A stretch of DNA of 64,000 nucleotides from Bacillota bacterium (GCA_022706685.1 JAKJCA010000010.1:1-64000); one strand, 5' to 3'. Counted from the stretch's first letter, positions 53,076-63,071 are shown. Program-made: numbers and translations. The notes: generated by a model not told the origin, from the letters alone.

Positions 53076-54605
53076 ATGTTCGCCAAGGTCAACAGCATCG
53101 GAATCTTCGGGATGGAAACTTACATGGTGGAAGTCGAGGCCGACCTTTCGCAGGGGCTGCCCCGCTTTGATATCGTCGGGCTGCCCGACACCTCGGTGAG
53201 CGAATCGCGCGACCGTGTGCGCGCCGCCGTCAAGAACTGCGGGTTCACTTTCCCCGTCAGCCGCATCACCGTCAACCTGGCGCCCGCCGACACGCGCAAA
53301 GAAGGCGCGCTGTACGACCTGCCCGTTTTCGTCGCGCTGCTGCTGGCGAGCAAACAGCTGCAGGCGGACCTGGACGGCTGCGCTTTCATCGGCGAACTCT
53401 CGCTCGACGGGATGCTCAGGCGCGTCGACGGGGCGCTACCCATGGTGATACGCGCCCGCGACGAGGGAATGAAAGCCGTTTTTGTCCCGGCCGCAAACGC
53501 TGCGGAATGCTCGGTTGTCCAATCCGTCGCGGTTTATCCGCTCGAGAGCGTGTTCCGACTGACACAGCACCTCAAAGGGGAAAATCCGGTCGAACCCGTA
53601 AAGTCCGGCGATTTCGGCGATTACGCCATGCCGGACGACCTCCCGGATTTCCGCGACGTCAGGGGTCAGCGCGAAGCCAAGCGGGCGCTCGAGGTGGCCG
53701 CCGCGGGCGGACATAATGTGATGATGATCGGCCCGCCCGGGTCGGGCAAAAGCATGCTCGCCAAGCGCCTGGCTTCCATCCTGCCGGAGATGACCTTTGA
53801 GGAAAGCCTCGAGACGACCAAACTCTATTCCATCGCCGGCCTTCTGCCGCCCGACATTTCGCTGATGAAGGCCAGGCCCTTCCGTTCGCCGCACCATACC
53901 GTATCGCCGGCCGGCCTTTCCGGCGGGGGCGCGGTGCCCCGGCCCGGCGAAATATCCCTCGCACACAACGGCGTGCTCTTTCTCGACGAACTGCCGGAGT
54001 TTTCGCGCACGGCGATGGAAGTGATGCGACAGCCCGTGGAGGACGGCGTCATCACCATCGCGCGCGTCGCGGGCACGCTGACCTTCCCCTGCAGCGTGAT
54101 GCTCGTATGCGCAATGAACCCCTGCCCCTGCGGCTATTTCGGCCACCCCAAGCGGGAATGCACCTGCCCGCCCGGCGCGGCGGCGAAATACCTCGCCAAA
54201 GTGTCCGGCCCGCTGCTTGACCGGCTCGACATCCACGTGGAGATCCCGCCCGTCGAATTTGAAAAACTGACCGGCGAACAGGGCGGCGAGAGCTCCGCGG
54301 ATATCCGCCGCCGCGTCAACGCCGCGAGGAAACGGCAGCAGGAGCGTTTCGAGGGCACCGGGATCGCCTGCAACGCGCGCATGACACCCGCGCAGACGAA
54401 ACAGCTGTGCCGGCCGGACGCGGCGGCGCTGAAACTGCTCGGGCAGGCGTTTGAAAAATTCGGTTTCTCCGCCAGGGCGTACGACAAGGTGCTGCGCGTG
54501 GCCCGGACGCTCGCCGACCTCGACGGCAGCGAAACAATCGAAGCGAACCATATCGCCGAGGCGGTCCAGTACCGCAGCCTCGACCGCAAATTCTGGAAGA
54601 CCTGA
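53076..54605 (+). CDS. YifB/ComM-type Mg-chelatase-like AAA+ ATPase
   Basis: 509 residues. The N-terminal domain (about 1-180) is the ChlI-like ribosomal-protein-S5-type fold with GLPDTSVSESRDRVRAAV and the ADTRKEGALYDLPV motif. The ATPase domain has Walker A GPPGSGKSM near 220-228, Walker B VLFLDELPEF near 300, and a C-terminal domain with CNARM. Characterised ComM acts as a helicase-like motor for integration of transforming DNA; YifB relatives are widely kept even without competence. Cysteines in CAMNPCPCGYFGHPKRECTCP suggest a zinc-binding insert. GGAG lies upstream of the ATG. Followed after about 31 bases by alr. Confidence 0.95.
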   Translation: MFAKVNSIGIFGMETYMVEVEADLSQGLPRFDIVGLPDTSVSESRDRVRAAVKNCGFTFPVSRITVNLAPADTRKEGALYDLPVFVALLLASKQLQADLDGCAFIGELSLDGMLRRVDGALPMVIRARDEGMKAVFVPAANAAECSVVQSVAVYPLESVFRLTQHLKGENPVEPVKSGDFGDYAMPDDLPDFRDVRGQREAKRALEVAAAGGHNVMMIGPPGSGKSMLAKRLASILPEMTFEESLETTKLYSIAGLLPPDISLMKARPFRSPHHTVSPAGLSGGGAVPRPGEISLAHNGVLFLDELPEFSRTAMEVMRQPVEDGVITIARVAGTLTFPCSVMLVCAMNPCPCGYFGHPKRECTCPPGAAAKYLAKVSGPLLDRLDIHVEIPPVEFEKLTGEQGGESSADIRRRVNAARKRQQERFEGTGIACNARMTPAQTKQLCRPDAAALKLLGQAFEKFGFSARAYDKVLRVARTLADLDGSETIEANHIAEAVQYRSLDRKFWKT

Positions 54606-54636
54606 AACGCCATCAATCACGGGCAGGGATGTTGTC

Positions 54637-55794
54637 ATGAACCGCTACAGAAGGCTTTACGAACTCATCGACCTCGACGCCATCGACTCGAACGTCGCCG
54701 AGATCAGGAAACTGCTCAAGCCCGGCACACGGCTGATGGCCGTCGTCAAGGCCGACGGCTACGGGCACGGCGCCGTACCGGTGGCGCGCGCTATCGAGGA
54801 CAAGGTCGACGCGTTCGGCGTTTCCATCATTGAAGAAGCCGTCGAACTGCGGCAGGGCGGCATCGTCAAGCCCGTGCTGATTTTCGGATTCACCGCGCCC
54901 GAACGTTACGGCGAACTGTTCGAAAACAATATCGAACAGACCGTCTTTTCGGCGGACATAGCCCGCAGCCTTTCCGCCGCTGCGTCCGCCGCCGGCGCGA
55001 CGGCCAGGGTGCATATTAAAATCGACACCGGCATGCAGCGGACGGGTTTCGAGGACACGGCAGAAAATATCGGCGTCGTAAGGGAAATCGCGCAGTTGCC
55101 GAACCTGCGTATCGAAGGTATTTTTTCGCATTTTTTCAGCGCCGACTGCGCCGACAAGAGCGAAATGCGGATGCAGCTGGAACGCTTCACCCGTTTCACC
55201 GAACAGCTCGCGAAAGCGGGCGTTGACATCCCGCTGAAGCATATCAGCAATTCCGCCGGTGTTTTCGACGGCGAATGCTGCCTGGATATGGTGCGCGCCG
55301 GCATCGCCGTGTTTGGCCTGTACACGTCGGACGAACTCGACCGGAGCAAGGCGGCGCTGAAACCGGCGATGCAGCTGAAAACGAAAGTGATTTTTATCAA
55401 AACCGTCGGTCCGGGCCAGGGCGTCAGTTACGGCCACACCTATGTCACCGGGCGCGAAACGGTCATCGCGACCATCCCGGTCGGTTATGCCGACGGTTAT
55501 CCGCGCTCGCTGTCCTCGCGGGGCCGGGTGATTGTCAACGGGCGGTACGCGCCCGTCATCGGCCGCGTGTGCATGGATTTGATGATGATCGACGTCACAG
55601 GCATCCCCGGCGTGGAAACAGGGACCGACGTCACCGTGATGGGGCGCGACGGCGACGCAGAGGTTTCCGCCGAGGAAATCGGCGCGCTGGCGGGAACTTT
55701 TCATTACGAGATTATATGCGGAATCAACAAACGCGTGCCGCGCGTCTATACGCGCGGGGGACAAGAAGTGGAAACCTGCTCGTTTTTTGATTAA
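54637..55794 (+). CDS. alr: alanine racemase
   Basis: 385 residues. Alr makes D-alanine for peptidoglycan using pyridoxal phosphate. The cofactor Lys38 is in AVVKADGYGHGA, and the second catalytic base Tyr265 in VSYGHTY. IGRVCMDLMMIDV is the conserved substrate-loop block. The barrel and C-terminal beta domain are both of normal length. The ATG at 54637 is preferred because the longer open frame overlaps yifB, and AGGG lies upstream. The same-strand location before a long glycoside-hydrolase run is unusual; alr may be part of the same transcript. Confidence 0.96.
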   Translation: MNRYRRLYELIDLDAIDSNVAEIRKLLKPGTRLMAVVKADGYGHGAVPVARAIEDKVDAFGVSIIEEAVELRQGGIVKPVLIFGFTAPERYGELFENNIEQTVFSADIARSLSAAASAAGATARVHIKIDTGMQRTGFEDTAENIGVVREIAQLPNLRIEGIFSHFFSADCADKSEMRMQLERFTRFTEQLAKAGVDIPLKHISNSAGVFDGECCLDMVRAGIAVFGLYTSDELDRSKAALKPAMQLKTKVIFIKTVGPGQGVSYGHTYVTGRETVIATIPVGYADGYPRSLSSRGRVIVNGRYAPVIGRVCMDLMMIDVTGIPGVETGTDVTVMGRDGDAEVSAEEIGALAGTFHYEIICGINKRVPRVYTRGGQEVETCSFFD

Positions 55795-55859
55795 CCGGCG
55801 CAAGGAGCGCTCATGGCTGCCGCGGCTTTGCGCTGATTACGCAAACAGGAGGCGGACCG

Positions 55860-58346
55860 ATGATATCCGGTGATTACGGCAACGACCTGATTTTTTCGGA
55901 CAAGCCGGCTTCGGAGTGGGCTCTGGGCTATCCGCTCGGCAACGGGCGGACCGGCGCTATGGTCAAAGGCAAGGTCAAAGCCGAACGCATCGCGCTCAAC
56001 CATGATTTATTATGGCGCCGGTTTATGGACCGGCCGGAAAAGAAAACGGCCGCGCTGCTGCCCGAGGTGCGCCGGCTGTGCGCGCAGGGCCGATGGGACG
56101 AAGCGCAGGACCTTTTCCTGACGCGGGTGCCCGAAACGGGTCACGCGCTTTATATCAACCCCTTCGTCCCCTTCTGCGACCTCGGGCTTTTCCTCCACCA
56201 TAAGGGCGGGGAAATCACCAACTACCGCCGGCAGCTGGATATGAAACGCGCTGTCGTGACCGTCGAATACGACGCGGGGCAGCGGCATTACCGCAGGGAA
56301 TATTTTTGCTCGTTCCCCGCGGGTTTGTTTTTTGTGCGCGTCACCTGTTCGGCGATGGGCTGCCTGGGCGGCGAGGTCTCGCTGTCGCGCCTGCCGGACC
56401 CGGATTGTGAAATCACGGGTTGTTCGTCGCCGGGCCTGATCCTCCTGGAAGGCCTTTTCGAGGAGGGGGTGCGCTTTGCCGCGCGGGCGCGCGTTTACCA
56501 AAAAGGCGGACGCCTCACCAACGGCATCCGGACATATCAGCCGCCTCCGGGCAAAATACCGCCGCCCGATACCGGCGGCATCGTTTTTGACTTCCGCGAC
56601 GAGACGCAGAAATTCGAACCCTGCGGCGTATCCACCTGTTTCGATGCCGCCGACGAGGTGCTCATCGCTGTCGCGCTGGCGACCGACGACGAGGCGGACT
56701 GCCCGCCCGAAGCGCTGTGCGACCGTAAAATCGAGGCGCTGGGCGACGTTTTCCCCGACACGCAGGCGCTGCTTGAGCAGCACGCCGCCGACCACGGGCA
56801 GTTCTACGGCCGCGCCGGTTTGTTCATCGGCGGCGGCAGCGTCGGCGAAACCGCGGACACGCTCGTAGAGCGCGCGGCCGCGGGCGACGTCGACAACGCT
56901 TTATACGGGCTGCTGTATCACATGAGCCGCTACCTCGCCATCGCGGCCGGCAGGCCCCAGTTGCGGGGGGGCGCTCCGAAATCGCCGATCAACCTGCAGG
57001 GGCTCTGGAACCAGGACCGCCGGCCGGCTTGGGATTGCGACTATCATCTGGATTTGAACCTGCAGATGTCCTACTGGGGGCTCGACGCGGCGAATCTCGG
57101 CGACCTCATGGAACCTTTAACGGCATGGATCAGGCGCCTGCTGCCGCAGGCGCGCGCGTGCGCCGCCGATATCCACGGCTGCGGCGGTATCCTGTTGCCC
57201 GCGACCTGCGACAACAAGACCCCCGGCAATATCGACAACATCGGCTACTGTTTTACGGCCGCGGCCGCATGGCTGGCGCAGGTGCTTTGGATCCATTACG
57301 ACTATTCGCGCGACGAGACTTTCCTGAAAAACGATTTATACGGCTTTCTGAAAGAAATCGCGGCCTTTTATGACGATTTTCTGATACTCGATGACAAGGG
57401 GCGCCTGGTGACCTGCCCGAGCTGCTCGCCGGAAATGGGCATCATGGGGCGTACAAAATGGAGCGTCCTGTCCTCGGCTTCGTCGATGGACCTCGAACTC
57501 ATCCGCGAAGTCTATGAACACCTGCTGGAAGCGTCCGCGCGCCTGGGCGTCGACGCAGGGCTGCAGGCCTCCTGGTCCCAAACACTCGCAAAACTGCCGC
57601 TGCCGCCCATCTCGGCCGAACACGGCCTCGAGGAGTGGCTGGAGCCGCACGAACCTTACGACCCCGGACACCGGCACCGTTCGCACCTGGTCGGCATTGT
57701 GCCCGGCGGGCGCATTACGCCCGAGGATACCCCCGAATACGCGCAGGCCGTCCGCAAGGCGCTGGAATACCGGCTTGCAGAGGGAGCGGGCAGTTCCGCC
57801 TCTTTCTCCTGCGTGACCGACGCGATGATTTTCGCCCGGTTGTACGACGCCCCCGCGGCGCTTGAGCAGCTGCGCCAAACCGTCGAGCGGCACGTGATGG
57901 AAAATCTGCTGACCGCCATCTGCGACTGGCGCGGCCGCGGCGAAAGCCTCGCCTGGTTCAACGGCCGCAAGGTGTTTCAAATCGAGGCGGGCCTCGGCCT
58001 CGGCTGCGCGATAGCCGAAATGCTCCTGCAAAGCCGCAGGGGTGTCATCCGCCTGCTGCCGGCGCTGCCCGGCGAATGGAAAGACGGTTCGTTTTTCGGC
58101 CTGTGCGCTGCCGGCGGATTTGAGGCCGCCGCAAAGTGGGCCGGCGGAAAACTGGAGCAGGCAAAAATCATCTCGAAATTCGGCGGACCCTGCCGCGTGA
58201 TGCCGTTCAGAGCCGAATGGCCTTTGACGGTTTGGTTGGAAGGCGCAAAAATTCGGGCCGACGTGTCCGGCGGAGTCTTGTCGTTCGAAACCAAAGCCGG
58301 CGGACGGTACACACTGCGGCCGGCGGAAAACGGGGAGAACAGATGA
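55860..58346 (+). CDS. GH95-family glycoside hydrolase (fucosidase-like) with altered catalytic-site residues
   Basis: 828 residues. The N-terminal beta domain opens ASEWALGYPLGNGRTGAMV, the typical GH95 start, followed by the (alpha/alpha)6 barrel. INLQGLWN near 378, YHLDLNLQMSYWG near 396-408, PSCSPEMG with Glu525 (expected acid), HRHRSHLVGIVPG near 605, and FQIEAGLG with Glu709 are the matching blocks. In the described 1,2-alpha-L-fucosidases the N-x-N pair and the Asp of FQIDGN form the catalytic base system; here they read Asp398-x-Asn400 and Glu709, so the exact activity may differ. No signal peptide. AGGAGG lies upstream of the ATG. It overlaps the next gene by four bases (ATGA). Confidence 0.88.
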   Translation: MISGDYGNDLIFSDKPASEWALGYPLGNGRTGAMVKGKVKAERIALNHDLLWRRFMDRPEKKTAALLPEVRRLCAQGRWDEAQDLFLTRVPETGHALYINPFVPFCDLGLFLHHKGGEITNYRRQLDMKRAVVTVEYDAGQRHYRREYFCSFPAGLFFVRVTCSAMGCLGGEVSLSRLPDPDCEITGCSSPGLILLEGLFEEGVRFAARARVYQKGGRLTNGIRTYQPPPGKIPPPDTGGIVFDFRDETQKFEPCGVSTCFDAADEVLIAVALATDDEADCPPEALCDRKIEALGDVFPDTQALLEQHAADHGQFYGRAGLFIGGGSVGETADTLVERAAAGDVDNALYGLLYHMSRYLAIAAGRPQLRGGAPKSPINLQGLWNQDRRPAWDCDYHLDLNLQMSYWGLDAANLGDLMEPLTAWIRRLLPQARACAADIHGCGGILLPATCDNKTPGNIDNIGYCFTAAAAWLAQVLWIHYDYSRDETFLKNDLYGFLKEIAAFYDDFLILDDKGRLVTCPSCSPEMGIMGRTKWSVLSSASSMDLELIREVYEHLLEASARLGVDAGLQASWSQTLAKLPLPPISAEHGLEEWLEPHEPYDPGHRHRSHLVGIVPGGRITPEDTPEYAQAVRKALEYRLAEGAGSSASFSCVTDAMIFARLYDAPAALEQLRQTVERHVMENLLTAICDWRGRGESLAWFNGRKVFQIEAGLGLGCAIAEMLLQSRRGVIRLLPALPGEWKDGSFFGLCAAGGFEAAAKWAGGKLEQAKIISKFGGPCRVMPFRAEWPLTVWLEGAKIRADVSGGVLSFETKAGGRYTLRPAENGENR

Positions 58347-61036
58347 AACCGAGGGCTTTCGACCCTTTCAGCGGGCAATGGCAGCGACCTTTCCCCGCCT
58401 GCCTTTCGCGCCACGACATCGTATACGAATCCCCGCCGGAGGACGCGCTTCAGGGTCTGCCCGTCGGCAACGGCGACATGGGGCTGCTGCTGTGGACCGA
58501 GGGCAGCCGTCTCGTCGCGGCGCTCAATAAGGTGGACCTTTTCGACGATTATCCGGAACCGGGCGGCGCGACCAACCGGATCGAATACGACCGGGAACCC
58601 GCGCTCAGGCACGGCGCGCGGCTGGTCGTCGACTTTGGAATGCCCGTGTTCGATATATTGTTTCTGCAGCGGTTCCTGGCGAAAATCCGCCTGGCGGACG
58701 CGGCGGCCGAGATCGAGTCGCAAACGCCCTTCCTCGGTGTGAAAATCCGGGCTTTCGGCAGCGCCGGTTCCAAAGTAATCGCACTCGAGTGCGAAAACCG
58801 CTGCGGCGAGGAAGTCACGGTGAGCGCCACGCTCGAACGTTTCGGCAGCCGGCCGTATCCCTACTGGTACAGCGCCGTCAACCGTGACGCGGCCATCGGC
58901 ACGCAGGGCACCCAAACGCAGGTGTGCGGCAGCACGGTCCTGATCACACAGCAGCTGCGGACGCTGCATTTCGCGGCGGGCATGCGCATCGCCGGCACGG
59001 AGCACACGGCGCGGCGCATGAGCGCGCACGCGGGCCGCTTTGAGACGGGCAAAGCGAAAAGAAGCCGCTTCACCCTTTATCTCAGCATCGTCACCTCCGA
59101 GAACGCCTCTAACCCCGAGGCGGAAGTCGTCCGGCTGCTCGACGCCGCCGAACGTGCGGGCGTCGCGAAACTGCGCGCCCGGCACGCGCGGGAATGGAAG
59201 CGTTTCTGGAACGCCTCTTTCCTTTCGATACCGGACGATTACCTTGAGAATATCTGGCACCTGAACCTGTACTACGCGAATTCATCCTGCCAGGGCGCCT
59301 ATCCGCCGCGCTTCAACAACGGCATCTGGGGCTGGAACCGCGACGTGTCGAACTGGGTGTATTATTTTCATTGGAATATGCAGAACTTCATCTGGCCTCT
59401 GCACACGGCGAACCACGCCGAACTGGCGGAGCCGTACTTCCATTTCCGCCGCCGCTCGCTGGACAACGCGATGACCTACGCTAAAAACAACCAGGGGCGC
59501 GCCGGGGCCTTTTACGCCGACGTCGCCGACCGGCTGGGCAACAACATCGGCGCGCATTGGTCGAACGAAACGCCCGGCGCGCAGATTGCCCTGCTGTTTT
59601 GGAAGCATTACCGCTTTACCCTCGACAGGCGTTTCCTCGAAACACAGGCCTGGCCGGTCATGCGGGAGGTCGCCCGCTATTACGCCTCCCTGGTTGTACG
59701 GGGCTCCGACGGCGTCTTCCGCACGCTGCGCTCGCAGGCCTACGAGGGTTCCCCTGTGTTTGAGGAAGTCATCACGGACACCGCCATGATCAAGGCGCTG
59801 ATGCCCGCGGCCGCGGACTGCGCCGCGCTGCTTGGCCTGGAGGACGGCGAAACTGCGCGCTGGAGGGAAATCGGGGAGCACATGAACGGCTTTGACACCG
59901 TCGAACTCGACAGCGACGAAACGGAAACGGACGCCTCCGGCAAAACGGTGTTCCGCCACGGCCTGGGCAAAGGCTGCGAAGTGCTCGCCGGCCGGGCTTT
60001 CACCGTCGGGAAGTACGTAATGCTCGAGGGAGAGGACCGCGAAGGGTTCCGAATCGAAAACGTGCCCGATTTTATCAGGGAGCCGCTCAAAGGCGTTCAA
60101 AAAGGCGACCGGATACGCAACCGGCATGGCAACCCCGAGCGCCCGGCCTATTACGGCATCCCCGACCCGGAGTTCGCCCCAGTCTACCCGGCGGGGCTCA
60201 TCGGCCTGAGGGACCGCGAAAGCGAACTGTTCAAGACCTGCGTCGACCAGGCGCGGCTGCACCCGCCGACCGTGCCGCAGAACAATCCAGGCACGGATAT
60301 GACCGGCGCCGGCAGCGCGATGTGCATGGGCTGGTGCCCTTACCCCATCGTACTCGCGCGCCTCGGCCTCGCTCGCGAGGCGGCTGAAGCGGTCGAAAAT
60401 TCCGTCAAGGCATGGCAGTTCTATTGCCAGGGTTTCGGCCATTACGGGCCCTACGAGGTTTTCACCCGGGACAAGGACAACCGCTGGCACACCAATACGG
60501 TGACGGATGTCAAAACAAAAGAGAAACTCCTTTCGCCGGCATGGCCGTTTCGGCACTTCACGCTCGAGGCCGTGCCCATCGCCTGCGCCGCGCTCAACGA
60601 GATGCTGCTGCAAAGCTACGATGGTTTTCTGCGGCTGCTGCCTGCCGCGCCGCCTGCATGGAGCGGCAGTTTCAAACTTGCCGCCGAAGGCGGCTTCACG
60701 GTGCACGCGCAGTTCACCGGGGGCCGCGCGGACTGGTTCGCCGTCGAAAGCCGGACCGATACCCTCTGCAAAGCCGTGAGCCCGTGGGGCGAAAAAAACG
60801 TCTACGTTCACCGGCCGGACGCCGGCGCGGGGCAAACGGACACCCGTATCCTCAAGCCGGTCAAAGACGGGCCGGACTTAATCCTCGAATTTCCCGTTCG
60901 GCCCGGCGCGCTGACGCTGCTGACGCCGCAGCGGGATGCCCTCTCCCGCTGGCGGACGCAAGCGGCCGTTTGCAAAGTCAACGGGTCGGCAAAACGCTAC
61001 GGCAGCGCGCAGCTGGGTCTGCCGAGAATGTATTGA
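58343..61036 (+). CDS. six-hairpin glycosidase-fold protein, DUF5703-like
   Basis: 897 residues. The start PVGNGDMGLLLWTEGSRLVAALNKVDLFDD resembles the N-terminal beta domain (DUF5703) found next to six-hairpin glycosidases of the GH95/GH65-like type. The (alpha/alpha)6 part contains FNNGIWGWNRDVSNW near 324 and WNMQNFIWPLHTANHAEL, with aromatic and acidic residues that could form an active site, and a later TGAGSAMCMGWCPYP. The final beta domain ends ALTLLTPQRD. No signal peptide. It starts inside the stop of the GH95 gene (ATGA), so both are coupled. Its substrate is unknown; a fucose- or galactose-containing glycan fits the neighbours. Confidence 0.75.
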   Translation: MKPRAFDPFSGQWQRPFPACLSRHDIVYESPPEDALQGLPVGNGDMGLLLWTEGSRLVAALNKVDLFDDYPEPGGATNRIEYDREPALRHGARLVVDFGMPVFDILFLQRFLAKIRLADAAAEIESQTPFLGVKIRAFGSAGSKVIALECENRCGEEVTVSATLERFGSRPYPYWYSAVNRDAAIGTQGTQTQVCGSTVLITQQLRTLHFAAGMRIAGTEHTARRMSAHAGRFETGKAKRSRFTLYLSIVTSENASNPEAEVVRLLDAAERAGVAKLRARHAREWKRFWNASFLSIPDDYLENIWHLNLYYANSSCQGAYPPRFNNGIWGWNRDVSNWVYYFHWNMQNFIWPLHTANHAELAEPYFHFRRRSLDNAMTYAKNNQGRAGAFYADVADRLGNNIGAHWSNETPGAQIALLFWKHYRFTLDRRFLETQAWPVMREVARYYASLVVRGSDGVFRTLRSQAYEGSPVFEEVITDTAMIKALMPAAADCAALLGLEDGETARWREIGEHMNGFDTVELDSDETETDASGKTVFRHGLGKGCEVLAGRAFTVGKYVMLEGEDREGFRIENVPDFIREPLKGVQKGDRIRNRHGNPERPAYYGIPDPEFAPVYPAGLIGLRDRESELFKTCVDQARLHPPTVPQNNPGTDMTGAGSAMCMGWCPYPIVLARLGLAREAAEAVENSVKAWQFYCQGFGHYGPYEVFTRDKDNRWHTNTVTDVKTKEKLLSPAWPFRHFTLEAVPIACAALNEMLLQSYDGFLRLLPAAPPAWSGSFKLAAEGGFTVHAQFTGGRADWFAVESRTDTLCKAVSPWGEKNVYVHRPDAGAGQTDTRILKPVKDGPDLILEFPVRPGALTLLTPQRDALSRWRTQAAVCKVNGSAKRYGSAQLGLPRMY

Positions 61037-61051
61037 AGGACGGAGCGGACG

Positions 61052-63046
61052 ATGGAAAAGAGAATATCAAAAGCCTCGATGTCCCTGAGAGTCCCGACAC
61101 AGCGGTGGCTCGACGCCGGTCTGTTTGAGGAACTGCTCGGGCTGCTGGACTTAAATACGGGCGTCGTGGATGAACTCGCGCTGTTCACCGCCTTCACGCA
61201 CCCGCCGATCCCGCTTGAAACGGTGACCGGCTACGCGCCAATCCTTAAGGAAAGGATGGCCGCCGCCAGGGCGCGCGGATACGCGTGCGGGGTGAACATC
61301 CTCGCGACGATGGGCCACCACAACGAGAACCTCAGCCATTCGCTGCAGGGTGATTATGCCAGAAGGACGGACATCGACGGCAACACCTGCGCGGGTTCCT
61401 TCTGCCCCAACGACGCGGCTTATGTCGCCGAATACGTGGTGCCGCTCTACACGGCCGTCGCGCAGGCGCAGCCCGACTTTATCTGGATTGACGACGACGT
61501 CCGCTCGGGCCACGGAGGCATCGGCCCCGACTGTTTCTGCGAACATTGCCTGGCCGAATTTTCGAAACTGTGCGGCACGCTCTACAGCCGCGAAAGCCTC
61601 GCGGCGGCCTTCGCCGCGGAGAACGAAAAAGCGGTTCTGGCGCTTAAAAAGCAATGGCTGCAGGTCAAGCGCCGGACGATCAACCGGCTGTTCGAGACCG
61701 TCGAAACGGCCGTGCACCGCATCGGCCCCGCCATCAAACTCGGCTTTATGACCGGCGAGCGTTTTGCCGACGGCTACGGTTTCCGCGAGCAGGCGCGCAT
61801 CCTCGCCGGGGAGCAGCAACGCGAAGTGATGTGGCGGCCGGGAGGCGGCTTTTACCGCGACACGGCGCCGGCGGGCATGACGCAGAAGGCGCATGAAATC
61901 GGCAGGCAGGTTTCGCTCCTGCCGCCCGGCGTGCGCGTCATCCAGTCCGAAATTGAGAACTTCAACTACGAGGCGTTGGGCAAGAGCATCGTCATGAACA
62001 CCGCCGAGGCCGCCGTTTATATCGCCGCGGGCTGCACGGGCGCGGCGCTGAACATCATGAACCTGTATGAGGACGTCGCGCTGGAAAAAGGCGAACTGAT
62101 CCGGCAGTTCGCTAAACAGCGGCCGTTTTACGACGCGCTCGCGTCGGCGGTTGAACGAAAACCGACGCGCGGGATTTTCACCGGCTGGAGCCCGGACGGT
62201 GAAGCGGTCAAGAACCTGCGCGCGGGCGCGGCGTACAATCTGCCTGCGCATTTCGCGGACGAATGGTTTGAAATCGGCCTGCCCGCGGCCTATTCGCCCG
62301 AAGGAGCCTGCCTGACGCTGTTGGGCGGCCTGTTGCCTCTGGCGTTCGACGAAAATACGATTCTCGACTTCCTGTCGCAGGGCGTCTTTCTCGACGGGCC
62401 CGCGCTTGACGCCCTCAACGAGGCGGGGTACGGCGAACTGACCGGTTTCAGAACCGCAGGCTGCGGCGACGATGACTGTATCGAAGTACTCGGCGGCCAT
62501 CCGCTCAACGCCGGGCAGGACGGCCGCATGCGCGACTGCCGGCAGTCGTTCTGGAAAAGCCGCTGCTTCTATCTGGAGCCGACCGACGCGCAGGCGCAGC
62601 CGCTCGCCCGCGTCGTCGACTATGCGGGAAAGACCAAGGCGGACTGCTGCATGGGCGTTTTTGAAAACAAAATCGGCGGACGCGTCTGCGCGGCCGGCTA
62701 CTACCCGTGGAGTTTTCTGCTCAGCCATTCAAAATCGTCGCAGTGCCGGAGCGTCGCGCGCTGGCTGACGAGGGACACGCTGCCGGCTTACGTCGCCACG
62801 CTGCACAAAATCGGCCTGTGGGCGCGCGAAGAAGGCGGCGAAACAACGCTGATACTGCTCAACCAAAGCATGGACCCCGCCGAAGGGGCGCTGGTGAAAG
62901 TGCTGACACAAAAAACGCGCCTGCGGACGCTGAATAAAGAAATGCGCGAACAAACCATAGACAGCATCGGCGGCGACGGACCCTACCGCCTGTTCCGCCT
63001 GCCGTCCGTTGCGCCGTGGAGCGTGCTGCTCGCGGTGACGCAATAA
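61052..63046 (+). CDS. putative TIM-barrel glycoside hydrolase (GH42-like)
   Basis: 664 residues. The first about 330 residues look like a TIM barrel: NILATMGHH near 82-90, PDFIWIDDDVRSGHGG near 141-156, then the Cys cluster CFCEHCLAEF (161-170), similar to the zinc-binding CxCxxC of GH42 beta-galactosidases. VIQSEIENFNYE near 296 may supply a catalytic Glu. A middle alpha/beta part (about 340-480) and a small beta domain at the end (LLNQSMDP...) complete the GH42 plan. No signal peptide. It lies 15 bases after the DUF5703-like gene. I cannot place it in a named family with certainty. Confidence 0.65.
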   Translation: MEKRISKASMSLRVPTQRWLDAGLFEELLGLLDLNTGVVDELALFTAFTHPPIPLETVTGYAPILKERMAAARARGYACGVNILATMGHHNENLSHSLQGDYARRTDIDGNTCAGSFCPNDAAYVAEYVVPLYTAVAQAQPDFIWIDDDVRSGHGGIGPDCFCEHCLAEFSKLCGTLYSRESLAAAFAAENEKAVLALKKQWLQVKRRTINRLFETVETAVHRIGPAIKLGFMTGERFADGYGFREQARILAGEQQREVMWRPGGGFYRDTAPAGMTQKAHEIGRQVSLLPPGVRVIQSEIENFNYEALGKSIVMNTAEAAVYIAAGCTGAALNIMNLYEDVALEKGELIRQFAKQRPFYDALASAVERKPTRGIFTGWSPDGEAVKNLRAGAAYNLPAHFADEWFEIGLPAAYSPEGACLTLLGGLLPLAFDENTILDFLSQGVFLDGPALDALNEAGYGELTGFRTAGCGDDDCIEVLGGHPLNAGQDGRMRDCRQSFWKSRCFYLEPTDAQAQPLARVVDYAGKTKADCCMGVFENKIGGRVCAAGYYPWSFLLSHSKSSQCRSVARWLTRDTLPAYVATLHKIGLWAREEGGETTLILLNQSMDPAEGALVKVLTQKTRLRTLNKEMREQTIDSIGGDGPYRLFRLPSVAPWSVLLAVTQ

Positions 63047-63071
63047 CATCAGCCGCAAAGGAGGCGAGTGC

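Noticed and set aside
54451-54636. Alanine racemase extended 62 codons upstream
   Set aside because: The extension lies in another frame over the end of yifB and has no homology to Alr; the ATG at 54637 begins the conserved protein.
59282-60835. Minus-strand open frame of 517 codons opposite the DUF5703-like gene
   Set aside because: Antisense shadow with Arg/Ala/Gly-rich composition; the plus strand has the coupled ATGA start and family motifs.
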